Of a stretch of 64,000 bases of DNA, positions 1 through 8,502 are shown one piece after another. The notes beneath the pieces are model-generated. The model was not told the origin of the DNA, did not search any database, and saw only the letters and a program-made list of their open reading frames with translations. Source of the stretch: Caballeronia telluris (GTDB taxonomy: Bacteria > Pseudomonadota > Gammaproteobacteria > Burkholderiales > Burkholderiaceae); the NCBI RefSeq assembly GCF_001544495.1, contig NZ_FCNZ02000007.1, forward strand, positions 186,001 to 250,000, written 5' to 3'. A program made the translations under genes and the position numbers. Each line of letters starts with the position of its first letter. The stretch's first letter is position 1.

Positions 1-318
1 GTCGCCCGCGATGATCGCGTTGGCGGCGAGCATCACGGCCTTCAGGCCCGAGCCGCACACCTTGTTGATCGTCATGCCGGGCACCGAGTTCGGCAGGCCC
101 GCCTTGATGAGCGACTGGCGCGCGGGGTTCTGGCCCGAACCGGCCGTGAGCACCTGGCCCATGATCACTTCGCTGATCTGCTCGGGCTTCAGGTTGGCGC
201 GTTCGAGCACCGCGCGAATGACGGCAGCGCCGAGATCGGGTGCCGCGATCTTCGCGAGCGACCCGCCGAATTTGCCGACCGCTGTGCGCGCGGCCGAAAC
301 GATCACTACGTCAGTCAT
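1..318 (-). CDS. phaA: Acetyl-CoA acetyltransferase (beta-ketothiolase), N-terminal part, cut by window edge
   Basis: Thiolase that condenses two acetyl-CoA to acetoacetyl-CoA, the first step of poly-3-hydroxybutyrate synthesis. Only the first 106 codons are in the window; the gene continues past base 1. The protein begins MTDVVIVSAARTAVGKFGGS and contains the thiolase acyl-enzyme motif NKVCGSG, with the nucleophilic Cys at residue 88. The ATG at 318 is preceded by AAGGA seven bases upstream. It lies 93 bases downstream of phaC on the same strand, with no T-rich terminator between them, the phaC-phaA order known from Cupriavidus and Burkholderia. A phaB reductase would be expected next, outside the window. 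The family is certain; PHA-dedicated use is inferred from the neighbour. Confidence 0.95.
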   Translation of the reverse strand, partial: MTDVVIVSAARTAVGKFGGSLAKIAAPDLGAAVIRAVLERANLKPEQISEVIMGQVLTAGSGQNPARQSLIKAGLPNSVPGMTINKVCGSGLKAVMLAANAIIAGD

Positions 319-411
319 AACAGTTTCCTTTGGCTTCGAATGTTAAAGCGGACTCTTCAAGCTCGGTGCGCGGAACCTGCTGTCCGACGCACCGTTCAGG
401 CGCCGGGCGGC

Positions 412-2418
412 TCAGTGGTCGCGTTGCAGCACATAGCGCCCGGGCGCGGGTTCGATGACGGGATATTCTTTCGATCCGAGCGACGCCGGTGCCTTCATCT
501 TCTTGCCGGCGTAGCCGTCGAGCCAGTTCGTCCACGCGGGCCACCAGCTGCCCGGATGTTCCGTGGCGGCGGCGAGCCAGTCGTCGGCGTCGGCGGGCAG
601 GCGCTTGTCGTCGGAGTCGATCATCCAGAAACTGCGCTTGTTCTTCGACGGCGGATTGATCACGCCCGCGATATGTCCCGACGCGCCGAGCACGAACGTC
701 TGCGGCCCGCTGAGGAGCGGCGCCGACGCATACGCCGACGCCCACGGCACGATATGGTCGTCGCGCGAACCGTAGATGAAGGTCGGCACGTCGATGCGCG
801 ACAGGTCGACCGGCTCGCCGCAGGTCGTGAGCGCGTTGGGCTCGCGCAGCTTGTTTTCCAGATACGTGTTGCGCAGATACCAGACGCACATCGGACCGGG
901 CAGGTTGGTCGAATCGCTGTTCCAGAACAGCAGGTCGAACGCCTGCGGCGTGCGTCCCTTCAGATAATTATCGACGACGTAGTTCCACACCAGGTCGTTC
1001 GGACGCAGATACGAGAACGTGTTCGCGAACTCGACGCCGCGCATGAGACCCGCGGGCGCGCCGTTCTTGCCGCCGATCGTCTGCTCGCGCATCTGCACGT
1101 GCGCCTCGTCGACGAAGACGTCGAGCACGCCCGTGTCGGAGAAATCGAGCATCGCGGTGAGGAGCGTCATCGAGGCGGCCGGATGTTCGCCGCGCGCCGC
1201 CGCGACCGCGAGCGCGGTCGAAAGGATCGTGCCGCCGATGCAAAAGCCGAGCGTGTTGATCTGCTCGCGGCCGGTGATCTGCCTGACGATCCCGATCGGT
1301 TCGAGCACGCCCTCTTGTACGTAATCGTCCCAGTTCTTGTGCGCGACCGACTGGTCGGCGTTGCGCCACGACAGGATGAACACCTGATGTCCCGCGTCGA
1401 GCGCGTGGCCGACGAGCGAGCTTTCCGGCTGCAGGTCGAGGATGTAGAACTTGTTGATGCACGGCGGCACGATCAGAAGCGGCCGCTCGAACACCTGCGA
1501 CGTGTGCGGCTTGTAGTGGATCAGCTGCACGAGATCGTTTTCGAAGACGACAGCGCCTTTGGTCACTCCGATGTTCTTGCCCACCACGAAGCGTGACTCG
1601 TCCGACTGCGAAATCTTGCCGCGCTGCAGGTCGTTGAGCAGGTTCATCATGCCCTGCCAGAGGCTTTCGCCTTTGCTCTCGATGAGCGTCTTCTGCGCTT
1701 CCGGATTGAACGCGAGGAAGTTGCTCGGCGAGGCCGCGGCGGTCCACTGCTCCACGGTGAAGCGGATGCGTTCGCGGGTCTTCGGATCGGTGTCGACGGC
1801 GTTGGCGAGTTCCTGCAGATAGCGCGCGTTGAGCAGATACCACGCGGCGGTGAACGCGTAGGCCGGCGTCGACTGCCATGCCGTCGTGCTGAACCGGCGA
1901 TCCTTCAGCGCGGCCGGATCGATGCTTTGCGCGCTCGCCTGCTTGAGCAGCTCGACGACATCACGCGAATAGTCACCCTGCAACTGCTGGAGGCGCTCCG
2001 GCGCGATCGCCGCCGCATTGGGAAACGGCGGGATATGCGGCATCGACGGCATGCCGGGCATCTGCGCAAAACCGCCCGCGAATCCGGGCATCTGGCCCGC
2101 GAGCTTCGAGAAATCCGGCATCGTGCCGAGCTTCGCGAAGTCCGGCAGCGGCATCGCGAACGGCGTGGCGCCCTGCGCTACCGCGAACGCGGCAAACGGA
2201 TTCGCGGCGGCGCCACTGCCGGCAGCGTTGCCGTTCCCGCCATTCATCTGCTGAGTGAACTGCGTCCACTGCGCCGGATCGGCGACGGAACGCCAAGCGT
2301 TCAGCCACTGCTCGAACACTTGCTGCATGCCCGCCATGTCGGCGGGACGAGCGGCCTCCGACGTCGCATCGGTGGCATCTGAGCGGGAAGATGTAGAGGA
2401 TGTTTTAGAGGCAGCCAT
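412..2418 (-). CDS. phaC: Class I poly(R)-hydroxyalkanoate synthase
   Basis: Polymerises (R)-3-hydroxyacyl-CoA on the surface of PHA granules in the cytoplasm. The 668-residue product has the synthase lipase-like box GFCIGG with catalytic Cys393, Asp554 in SRDDHIVPW and His582 in GASGHIAG. Cys-Asp-His spacings (161 and 28) match those I recall for the Cupriavidus enzyme (Cys319, Asp480, His508). The family usually has about 590 residues; here the N-terminus is about 70 residues longer and holds a Met/Pro/Phe/Ala-rich stretch at roughly residues 60-140. The ATG at 2418 is chosen because the protein from MAASKTSS onward is plausible; the frame stays open 58 codons further upstream, so the start is not fixed by a strong ribosome site. 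It is followed by phaA. Confidence 0.95.
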   Translation of the reverse strand: MAASKTSSTSSRSDATDATSEAARPADMAGMQQVFEQWLNAWRSVADPAQWTQFTQQMNGGNGNAAGSGAAANPFAAFAVAQGATPFAMPLPDFAKLGTMPDFSKLAGQMPGFAGGFAQMPGMPSMPHIPPFPNAAAIAPERLQQLQGDYSRDVVELLKQASAQSIDPAALKDRRFSTTAWQSTPAYAFTAAWYLLNARYLQELANAVDTDPKTRERIRFTVEQWTAAASPSNFLAFNPEAQKTLIESKGESLWQGMMNLLNDLQRGKISQSDESRFVVGKNIGVTKGAVVFENDLVQLIHYKPHTSQVFERPLLIVPPCINKFYILDLQPESSLVGHALDAGHQVFILSWRNADQSVAHKNWDDYVQEGVLEPIGIVRQITGREQINTLGFCIGGTILSTALAVAAARGEHPAASMTLLTAMLDFSDTGVLDVFVDEAHVQMREQTIGGKNGAPAGLMRGVEFANTFSYLRPNDLVWNYVVDNYLKGRTPQAFDLLFWNSDSTNLPGPMCVWYLRNTYLENKLREPNALTTCGEPVDLSRIDVPTFIYGSRDDHIVPWASAYASAPLLSGPQTFVLGASGHIAGVINPPSKNKRSFWMIDSDDKRLPADADDWLAAATEHPGSWWPAWTNWLDGYAGKKMKAPASLGSKEYPVIEPAPGRYVLQRDH

Positions 2419-2794
2419 ACCCGCTTTTGACCTGTGAGTCTCGAAAGACTGGATTGCTGATGCAGGCGCTGCCGGGCTCGCCGTGACCAGCGCGCAAGTG
2501 GTGCGCCGAGTGCGCGATGGAAGCGGACCTTGCCACGCCGTGCCTGATTTCGGAGTGTTACCGGAACATTCTTGCTCCCGGGCGTCAGGCATGTCAATGC
2601 TTTGCCCCGATTTTGCCGCAGTGCGATAATTTTTTAATTATCGTTTTCCCCCATGCGATCGTTGCGTTCCATGATCGGGAGTTGCCCTTATATGAGGGCG
2701 CGGGCGAGTCGGTGCGCGACACACGGGCAAATGTCCGACATATTGCAGCACAGCAAAAAACGATCGGCACGGCGGACGTGGGCGCATGACAAAA
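2419..2794. other. Upstream region of phaC without a gene
   Basis: No convincing coding sequence is present. It holds the upstream region of phaC (minus) with an AT-rich island at 2621-2650 in an otherwise GC-rich stretch. The island is a perfect inverted repeat (listed separately). A second short inverted repeat, TTGC-N6-GCAA, lies at 2743-2756. An open frame over 2594-2833 on the minus strand has no recognisable product and is taken as spurious. Confidence 0.5.
2624..2643. repeat. Perfect AT-rich inverted repeat upstream of phaC
   Basis: CGATAATT, four T, AATTATCG: two 8-base arms with a 4-base spacer. It lies about 205 bases upstream of the phaC start and contains a GATAAT hexamer on either strand, so it could be an operator, part of a promoter, or a cruciform. 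The structure is seen; the role is unknown. Confidence 0.5.
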
Positions 2795-2824
2795 GCCGTC
2801 GCGAGGTGCCGGCGACGGCCTTTT
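2791..2824 (-). terminator. Rho-independent terminator after pgeF
   Basis: GCCGTCGC at 2795-2802 and GCGACGGC at 2812-2819 form an 8-base-pair stem with a 9-base loop. The flanking AAAA (2791-2794) becomes UUUU after the stem in minus-strand transcripts from rluD-pgeF. Confidence 0.7.
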
Positions 2825-2850
2825 GCGTTGCACGCTTCGTTACGCGCTGT

Positions 2851-3705
2851 TCAGTCGGCGAGCCAGATCATCGCCGCCATGCGACCGGTCGTGCGATCCC
2901 GCCGATACGAATAGAAGCGCTCGCGCTCCGTCACCGTGCAGTGGGTGCCGCCGTGTACGCGCGTCCCGTCGATACCCGCGCTCGCGAGGCGCAAACGCGC
3001 GAGCGCGTAGATATCGGCGAGGTACTTGCCCTTCGACTGCATCGGGTTGAACGCGGCGGCGGTAGCGTCGCGCTGGCTCGGGGCAGCCGCCGAGACGAAC
3101 GCGTCCAGCACATCCTCGCCGACTTCGAATGCCGAGGGACCGATCGCCGGTCCGAGGTACGCATGCAGCGCCGACGTATCGGCGCCCGCGAGCGACGCGA
3201 CGCGCGCCGCCGTCTTCTCGACGATACCCGCGGCCAGTCCGCGCCATCCCGCATGCGCCGCGCCGACCGCGCGGCCCGCTTCATCGCAGAACAAGACCGG
3301 CAGGCAATCGGCGACCATCACGACGCACACGGTGTTCGCCCGATCCGTCACGCTCGCATCGGCGCGCACGGGGTCCGCGCCGGTCGCCAGGGCATTCGCG
3401 CAGCGGTCGATCACCGCGCCCGCCTCCGCGATGTCGGCGCCGTGAATCTGTTCCAGCCACGCGGCGGCCGGCGTCCCGGTGAGCGCGAGCAGCCGGCGGC
3501 GGTTTTCACGCACGGCGTCGGGCGAATCGCCGGTGTGCAGCCCGAGATTCAGACCGCCCCCGCCCGCGCGCGCGCCGCCGAACGGCGCCGCACTGACGCC
3601 GCCGTTGCGCGTCGTGGCGAGCGCCCGCACGCGCGTGGACACGCCCGACGCGTGCCAGCCGGGCCACAGGCAATCATCGGCAAGCAATGCACGCGGTTCG
3701 TTCAT
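2851..3705 (-). CDS. pgeF: Multicopper-oxidase-type purine nucleoside phosphorylase / laccase-domain protein (PgeF, YfiH family)
   Basis: 284-residue DUF152/Cu-oxidase_4 protein. Family members have been reported as polyphenol oxidases, as purine nucleoside phosphorylase/adenosine deaminases, and as peptidoglycan-editing factors that remove mis-incorporated L-Ser, so the cellular role is not settled from sequence. The diagnostic segments are LNLGLHTGD (residues 52-60), EQIHGAD with His88, [11 protein letters not shown] with Cys134, and [13 protein letters not shown] with His151; the His/Cys/His set is the family metal site. The start codon overlaps the rluD stop by four bases (ATGA), so the two are translationally coupled. 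A terminator follows its stop. Confidence 0.9.
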   Translation of the reverse strand: MNEPRALLADDCLWPGWHASGVSTRVRALATTRNGGVSAAPFGGARAGGGGLNLGLHTGDSPDAVRENRRRLLALTGTPAAAWLEQIHGADIAEAGAVIDRCANALATGADPVRADASVTDRANTVCVVMVADCLPVLFCDEAGRAVGAAHAGWRGLAAGIVEKTAARVASLAGADTSALHAYLGPAIGPSAFEVGEDVLDAFVSAAAPSQRDATAAAFNPMQSKGKYLADIYALARLRLASAGIDGTRVHGGTHCTVTERERFYSYRRDRTTGRMAAMIWLAD

Positions 3706-4937
3706 TCTTCGTCGTCCTCGTCATCGCCTGCGTAGTCTTCGTCCTCGTACGCTTCATCCATCTCGACCCCCTCGGGGAAATCGTCGTCATCGTCGTCGAG
3801 ATCGGTTTCTGCGTCGCCGCCGAGGCCCAGTTCGGCGGCCAGGATCGCGATGTCCTCGGGGACGTCCGCGCGCCAGTGCACATCCTTGCCCGACACCGGA
3901 TGAACCAGCCCGAGCCGCCAGGCATGCAGCGCCTGACGCTCGAAGCCGTTCGGCAGCGGCGTGACCGAGCGCTTGCCGCGCGCGCGCCCATAGACGGGGT
4001 CGCCCAGGAGCGGATGCCCGGCATGCGAGCAGTGCACGCGAATCTGATGGGTGCGGCCGGTTTCGAGATCGCAATGGACCGCCGAGACCGGCTGGCCGTG
4101 CCAGAGCGCGCGGTCGATGGTCCGGAAATGCGTGCGCGCGGGCTTGCCCGACGCGCTTTCCACCACCGCCATGCGAGTGCGGTCGCGCGGATCGCGGCCG
4201 ATCGGCGCGTCGATGGTGCCTTCGTCGCGCATGTTGCCCCACACGAGCGCGACGTAGCGCCGCTTCACCGTGCGCGCCTGCAACTGGCGCGTGAGGAGTG
4301 TCTGCGCCTCGAGCGTGCGCGCGACGACCATGAGCCCCGAGGTCTCCTTGTCGAGCCGGTGCACGATGCCCGCGCGCGGCAGGCCGGCGGCGGCCTCGCC
4401 GTAGCGGTACAGAAGGCCGTTGAGCAGCGTGCCGCTCCAGTTCCCCGCCGCCGGATGCACGACCATGCCCGCCGGCTTGTTGATGACGACGAGCGCATCG
4501 TCCTCGTAGACGATGTCAAGCGGCACCGGTTCCGGCGTGAACGCGAGCTGCTCGGGGAGCAGGTCGGGCACGAGCGTGATCGTCGCGCCGAGCGGCACCG
4601 GCTGGCGCACCTTGGCCGGCGCGCCGTCGATCTGCACGCGCTCGGCCTCGATCCAGCCCTGCAGGCGGCTGCGCGAGAATTCGGGGAATATTCTCGCGAG
4701 GACCTTGTCGAGCCGCTCGCCCGCGAATTCGTCGGGCACGCGCGCGATGCGCGGCGTTTCGGCATCGGCGCGGCGCTCGGCGAGCATCGTCGGCACGGGG
4801 CTCGCCGTGCCCTCGACGGGCGGCGCGGCGCGGCTGTCAGCGTCGGCTGAATCGTCCGGACGTGCGTCGTCGGGCGAAGCGCTTCGGCTATAATCTTCGT
4901 TGCGATCTTTGGTACGACGAGTACTTGAGCGGGTCAT
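3702..4937 (-). CDS. rluD: 23S rRNA pseudouridine(1911/1915/1917) synthase
   Basis: RluA-family pseudouridine synthase acting on helix 69 of 23S rRNA, needed for normal ribosome assembly. An S4 RNA-binding domain spans about residues 72-120 ([20 protein letters not shown]), and the catalytic motif [17 protein letters not shown] carries Asp196. At 411 residues it is longer than the E. coli enzyme (about 326) because of a Ser/Asp-rich head of about 65 residues and a strongly acidic tail (about residues 378-411, mostly Asp and Glu). The ATG at 4937 lacks a clear Shine-Dalgarno; an internal ATG at residue 51 would still keep both domains. The order bamD / rluD-pgeF in divergent orientation is common in this family. 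Confidence 0.93.
   Translation of the reverse strand: MTRSSTRRTKDRNEDYSRSASPDDARPDDSADADSRAAPPVEGTASPVPTMLAERRADAETPRIARVPDEFAGERLDKVLARIFPEFSRSRLQGWIEAERVQIDGAPAKVRQPVPLGATITLVPDLLPEQLAFTPEPVPLDIVYEDDALVVINKPAGMVVHPAAGNWSGTLLNGLLYRYGEAAAGLPRAGIVHRLDKETSGLMVVARTLEAQTLLTRQLQARTVKRRYVALVWGNMRDEGTIDAPIGRDPRDRTRMAVVESASGKPARTHFRTIDRALWHGQPVSAVHCDLETGRTHQIRVHCSHAGHPLLGDPVYGRARGKRSVTPLPNGFERQALHAWRLGLVHPVSGKDVHWRADVPEDIAILAAELGLGGDAETDLDDDDDDFPEGVEMDEAYEDEDYAGDDEDDEE
4889..4894 (+). promoter_or_regulatory. Candidate -10 element for bamD
   Basis: A consensus TATAAT lies 91 bases upstream of the bamD ATG, inside the 5' coding end of the divergent rluD. No good -35 hexamer is present 16-18 bases upstream, so it is a candidate only. 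Confidence 0.35.
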
Positions 4938-4979
4938 TTAGACAGAAAGCCGGGAAATAGCTAGGAAATGCAAGCACTG

Positions 4980-5813
4980 ATGCGAGCCCTCTACACCACC
5001 AAACAGTCGATGCAGAATTCGATCAAGTATCTGGCGCTGGCCGCTGGCGTTGCCATTGTCGCGGGTTGCCACGGCCTGCCCGAGAAGACCGACGAAACGG
5101 CAGCCTGGAATAACAACAAATTATATACGGAGGCTCAGGACGCGCTGTCCGGCAGCGACTACGGCAAGTGCGCGAAGTACTTCGAAGCGCTCGAAGGCCG
5201 CGACCCGTTCGGCCATTTCGCGCAGCAGGCGCAGATCAACGTCGCGTACTGCAACTGGAAGGACAGCGAAACGGCGGCCGCCGACCAGGCCATCGACCGC
5301 TTCATCAAGCTGCATCCCGATCATCCGGAAATCTCATACGCGTACTACCTGAAGGGGATGATCCACTTCAACGACGACCTCGGTCTCTTCGGCCGCTTCT
5401 CCGGCCAGGACATGAGCGAGCGCGACCCGAAGTCGCTGCGCGAATCGTATGACGCGTTCAAGATCGTCGTCGACCGCTATCCGAACAGCAAGTACGCGCC
5501 GGACGCCGCGCAGCGCATGCGCTATATCGTGAACGCGCTGGCGTCGCACGAAGTGCACGCCGCAGATTACTATTATCGTCGCGGCGCATACGTGGCGGCC
5601 ATCAACCGCGCGCAGCTCGCCATCCGCGAATACAAGAACGCGCCGGCAACCGAAGACGCGCTGCACATCATGATGCTGTCGTATCAGAAGCTCGACCAGC
5701 CGCAACTCGCCGACGACACCAAGCGCGTGCTCGCCGCCACGTTCCCCGACAGCCCGTATGTGACCGGCAAGCGCCGCGCGGGCGCCGAGAAGCCCTGGTA
5801 TCAAATCTGGTAA
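4980..5813 (+). CDS. bamD: Outer membrane protein assembly factor BamD (lipoprotein)
   Basis: Essential lipoprotein partner of BamA that helps fold beta-barrel proteins into the outer membrane. The signal peptide ends in lipobox VAGC with acylated Cys30, and the mature part is built of TPR repeats (for example YTEAQDALSGSDYGKCAKYF and AAINRAQLAIREYKNAPATE). Length from 4980 is 277 residues, close to the usual size. Starts at 4968, 4980 or 5010 are all in frame; AGGA at 4963-4966 sits too close to 4968 and somewhat far from 4980, and the start at 5010 gives the most compact signal peptide. BamA is encoded separately at 24495-26807. Confidence 0.93.
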   Translation: MRALYTTKQSMQNSIKYLALAAGVAIVAGCHGLPEKTDETAAWNNNKLYTEAQDALSGSDYGKCAKYFEALEGRDPFGHFAQQAQINVAYCNWKDSETAAADQAIDRFIKLHPDHPEISYAYYLKGMIHFNDDLGLFGRFSGQDMSERDPKSLRESYDAFKIVVDRYPNSKYAPDAAQRMRYIVNALASHEVHAADYYYRRGAYVAAINRAQLAIREYKNAPATEDALHIMMLSYQKLDQPQLADDTKRVLAATFPDSPYVTGKRRAGAEKPWYQIW

Positions 5814-5847
5814 GCGCGACGTTCCGAAGCGAAGGTCCGACGAAATA

Positions 5848-5872
5848 CCCGGCTCGACAGCCGGGTTTTTTT
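5848..5872 (+). terminator. Rho-independent terminator after bamD
   Basis: CCCGGCT, loop CGAC, AGCCGGG, then seven T. The T-run overlaps the stop codon of the convergent dinG gene (5871-5873). Confidence 0.85.
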
Positions 5873-8129
5873 ATTCCTCCGCGATCGCGTCGCCGCCGGC
5901 GGGATTCGCGAAAAACTCGCGCACGACGTCGATCTCGCGCGTGCGCTTGAACGGCGGCAGGCTTTGCCAGATGCGTCGCCCGTAAGGTTTGTCGACGAGC
6001 CGCGTATCGCAGATCATCAGCACGCCGCGATCGGTCTCCGCTCGAATCAGCCGGCCCGCGCCCTGCTTGAGCGTGATCACCGCCTGCGGCAACTGATGCA
6101 CCGCGAACGGACTCAAGCCCTTTTTCGTCAGCGCTTCGAGCCGCGCCGACAGCACCGGATCGTCCGGCGGCGCGAACGGCAGCTTGTCGATGACGACGAG
6201 CGACAAGGCGTCGCCGCGCACGTCGACGCCCTCCCAGAAGCTCTGGCTCCCGACGAGGATCGCATTGCCGTACGCGCGAAAGCGATCGAGCAGTTCGGTG
6301 CGGCTCGCGTCGCCCTGCACGAGGAGCGGCGTCTCCCAGCCGCGCCGCTCGATCGTCTCGCGCAGACGATTCGCGATGCGGTCCACCGCCCGCAGCGTCG
6401 TGCACAGCACGAACACGCCGCCGCCCGCGGCCTCGATCGCCGGCAGCGCGGCTTCGAACACGGCATCGGTGAATTGCGGCGACGACGGCTGCGGCAGGTT
6501 GCGCGGCACGTAAAGCAGCCCCTGCGTCGGATAGTCGAAGGGGCTCGGCAGCGTCATCGAACGGCGCGCGTTCAGGCCCATCTGCGCGGCATAGTGTGTG
6601 AAGTCGCCGCGCACCGAAAGCGTCGCCGACGTGAAAATCCACGCGCGCGGCACGCCCGCGCGCTGCTTCGCGAAAATCGGCGCGACCGACAGCGGCGTCT
6701 CGTGCAACTGCACCGTGTGCGAGAACACTTCGATCCAGCGCACCATCTCGTTCGGATCGGCCTTCGCGGCTTCTTTCGCCGCCGCTTCGTTCTCGACGAC
6801 CGCGCGTTCCGTCGACGTCGGCGGCGCGGTCCAGCCGGCGAGCAGCGTCTGCAACTCGCGCGCGCGGCGCACGAGCGCCTGAAGCGATTCCGCCCGCTCC
6901 GCGTGCGCCGAGAGCGCGGCGGTGAGCGCGTCGAGATGCGTTTCGAGCGCGTCGAGCGCTTCAAAGAGCGGATGATCGTCGGCGAGCTGGCCGAGCGACA
7001 TGCGCACCGAATCCTCGCGAAACGCGAGCCGCACGTCGCGCGCCGCGCGTTCGAGCGCCGCGCCGAATTTAGTCCAGTCGGTGGCGTCGCGCGCGTGGCT
7101 CAGGCCTTCCGCGACCGTATCGCGCGCGAGTTCCAGGAACTGCGTCGTCGAGACGGTCACGCCGAAGAAGAGCGTCGCGGTCTCGGGCAACTGATGCGCT
7201 TCGTCGAAGATGATGGTGTTCGCGGTCGGCAGCAGTTCGGCCATGCCGGTGTCGCGCAGCATGACGTCGGCGAAGAACAGATGGTGATTCACCACGACGA
7301 TGTCCGCCTGCTGCGCCTCGCGGCGCGCCTGCATGACGAAGCACTCCTTGTAATGCGGACACTCCTGGCCGAGGCAGTTGTCGCGCGTGGACGTGACCAT
7401 CGGCCAGACCGGCGAATTCTCCGGGACGCTCGCCAGCTCGGCCTTGTCGCCGGTACGCGTGATCTTCGCGAAACGGATGATGTCCTGCAGATGCGACGTG
7501 TCCTGGCGCGTCGGCAGGCGGCCGTTGTCGGCGGTGCGCTGCAGGTAGTAGTGACACAGGTAGTTCGCGCGGCCCTTGAGCATCGCGACCGACACGGGAA
7601 CGGCGAGCGCGTCGCGCACGGTCGGGATGTCGCGCTGGAACAGCTGGTCCTGCAAGTGCTTCGTGCCCGTCGAAACGACGACCTTGCCGCCCCACAGCAT
7701 CGCCGGCACGAGATACGCGTAGGTCTTGCCGGTGCCCGTGCCCGCCTCGACGATCAGCGTGTTTTCGCCGCCGTCGATCGCCGCCTTCGCGGTCGCGATG
7801 CCCACTTCGTCCGGTTGCTCGTCGACGCTCGACTTCGGCGCATCGGACGGTCCGAGCTTGCGCGCGGGACGGCGCTGCGCCGCGAACATCGCGGGCTCGG
7901 GCATCGCGCGGCCCGACGCTTCCATCGCGGCCGCCACGGCGCGCGCCATGTCGATCTGCGACGCGCGCGGACGATAGCCGTCGATGGCGCTTGCGAGCAC
8001 GCCAGCGGCAGAAAAGATGGAATCGAGTTCGGCGCGGCGCTTGTCCGCGAGGACGAGCGGCGCGATGGCGTCGTCCGGAGTCGCGCTCGGGTTCGCGTTC
8101 GTATGCGTCGGGGATGCGGGTGAGTTCAA
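5871..8129 (-). CDS. ATP-dependent DNA helicase, DinG/YoaA family
   Basis: XPD-like superfamily 2 iron-sulphur helicase of 752 residues, expected to unwind DNA 5'-3' during repair or replication conflicts. Walker A EAGTGTGKT is at residues 128-136. Four cysteines (192, 252, 257, 263) sit between Walker A and the DEAH box (309-312, IIFDEAHQLPE), as in the 4Fe-4S domain. The C-terminal helicase motifs include SQSFWEGVDV and the QGAGRLIR motif. The start is a TTG at 8129, supported by AGGAA nine bases upstream and by the absence of another start near the N-terminus. The gene follows a DUF465 gene by 56 bases. DinG and YoaA paralogues cannot be separated with certainty here. Confidence 0.9.
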   Translation of the reverse strand: MNSPASPTHTNANPSATPDDAIAPLVLADKRRAELDSIFSAAGVLASAIDGYRPRASQIDMARAVAAAMEASGRAMPEPAMFAAQRRPARKLGPSDAPKSSVDEQPDEVGIATAKAAIDGGENTLIVEAGTGTGKTYAYLVPAMLWGGKVVVSTGTKHLQDQLFQRDIPTVRDALAVPVSVAMLKGRANYLCHYYLQRTADNGRLPTRQDTSHLQDIIRFAKITRTGDKAELASVPENSPVWPMVTSTRDNCLGQECPHYKECFVMQARREAQQADIVVVNHHLFFADVMLRDTGMAELLPTANTIIFDEAHQLPETATLFFGVTVSTTQFLELARDTVAEGLSHARDATDWTKFGAALERAARDVRLAFREDSVRMSLGQLADDHPLFEALDALETHLDALTAALSAHAERAESLQALVRRARELQTLLAGWTAPPTSTERAVVENEAAAKEAAKADPNEMVRWIEVFSHTVQLHETPLSVAPIFAKQRAGVPRAWIFTSATLSVRGDFTHYAAQMGLNARRSMTLPSPFDYPTQGLLYVPRNLPQPSSPQFTDAVFEAALPAIEAAGGGVFVLCTTLRAVDRIANRLRETIERRGWETPLLVQGDASRTELLDRFRAYGNAILVGSQSFWEGVDVRGDALSLVVIDKLPFAPPDDPVLSARLEALTKKGLSPFAVHQLPQAVITLKQGAGRLIRAETDRGVLMICDTRLVDKPYGRRIWQSLPPFKRTREIDVVREFFANPAGGDAIAEE

Positions 8130-8185
8130 GGCAAGCGGTTCCTGCGAATGCCGGCGCGCGCGCGATGCACGGTCGATGCGCGGCG

Positions 8186-8416
8186 TCAGTGCGCGTCCGG
8201 CTCCAGCTGCAATTGCAGCAGGATGATGGTGTCTTTCACCTTGAGCTTGCGCTTTTTCAGGCGCCTTAGCTCCAGGTCGTTGATGCCGGGCACGGTCGCC
8301 ATCTTGCCGATCAGCGTATCGAGATCGTGATGCTCGGTCTGCAATTGCGCGATGCGATCGCGGATCATGGCTGCATCCACGGTCACGCCTGGCGTGTTGG
8401 TCAAACGCTGTTGCAT
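8186..8416 (-). CDS. DUF465 (YdcH-family) small protein
   Basis: 76-residue protein predicted to be a helical hairpin or coiled coil: IRDRIAQLQTEHHDLDTLIG followed by the family signature LELRRLKKRKLKVKDTI. Proteins of this family are widespread and have no agreed function. The ATG at 8416 has a strong GAGGAGG ribosome site seven bases upstream. It lies between the Gln-rich protein gene and dinG on the same strand, so it may be co-transcribed with dinG, though that does not prove a shared role. Confidence 0.85.
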   Translation of the reverse strand: MQQRLTNTPGVTVDAAMIRDRIAQLQTEHHDLDTLIGKMATVPGINDLELRRLKKRKLKVKDTIILLQLQLEPDAH

Positions 8417-8502
8417 GCTCGCCTCCTCACATCACGGCGCTATCCACATCGACATGCATCGAGACGCGGCTTCGCCCGAGGTTGCTGTCCGGCCCGAAGG
8501 TG

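Noticed and set aside
2594-2833. 79-codon minus-strand frame upstream of phaC
   Set aside because: No recognisable family, runs through the AT-rich inverted repeat and a terminator stem, and lacks a ribosome site.
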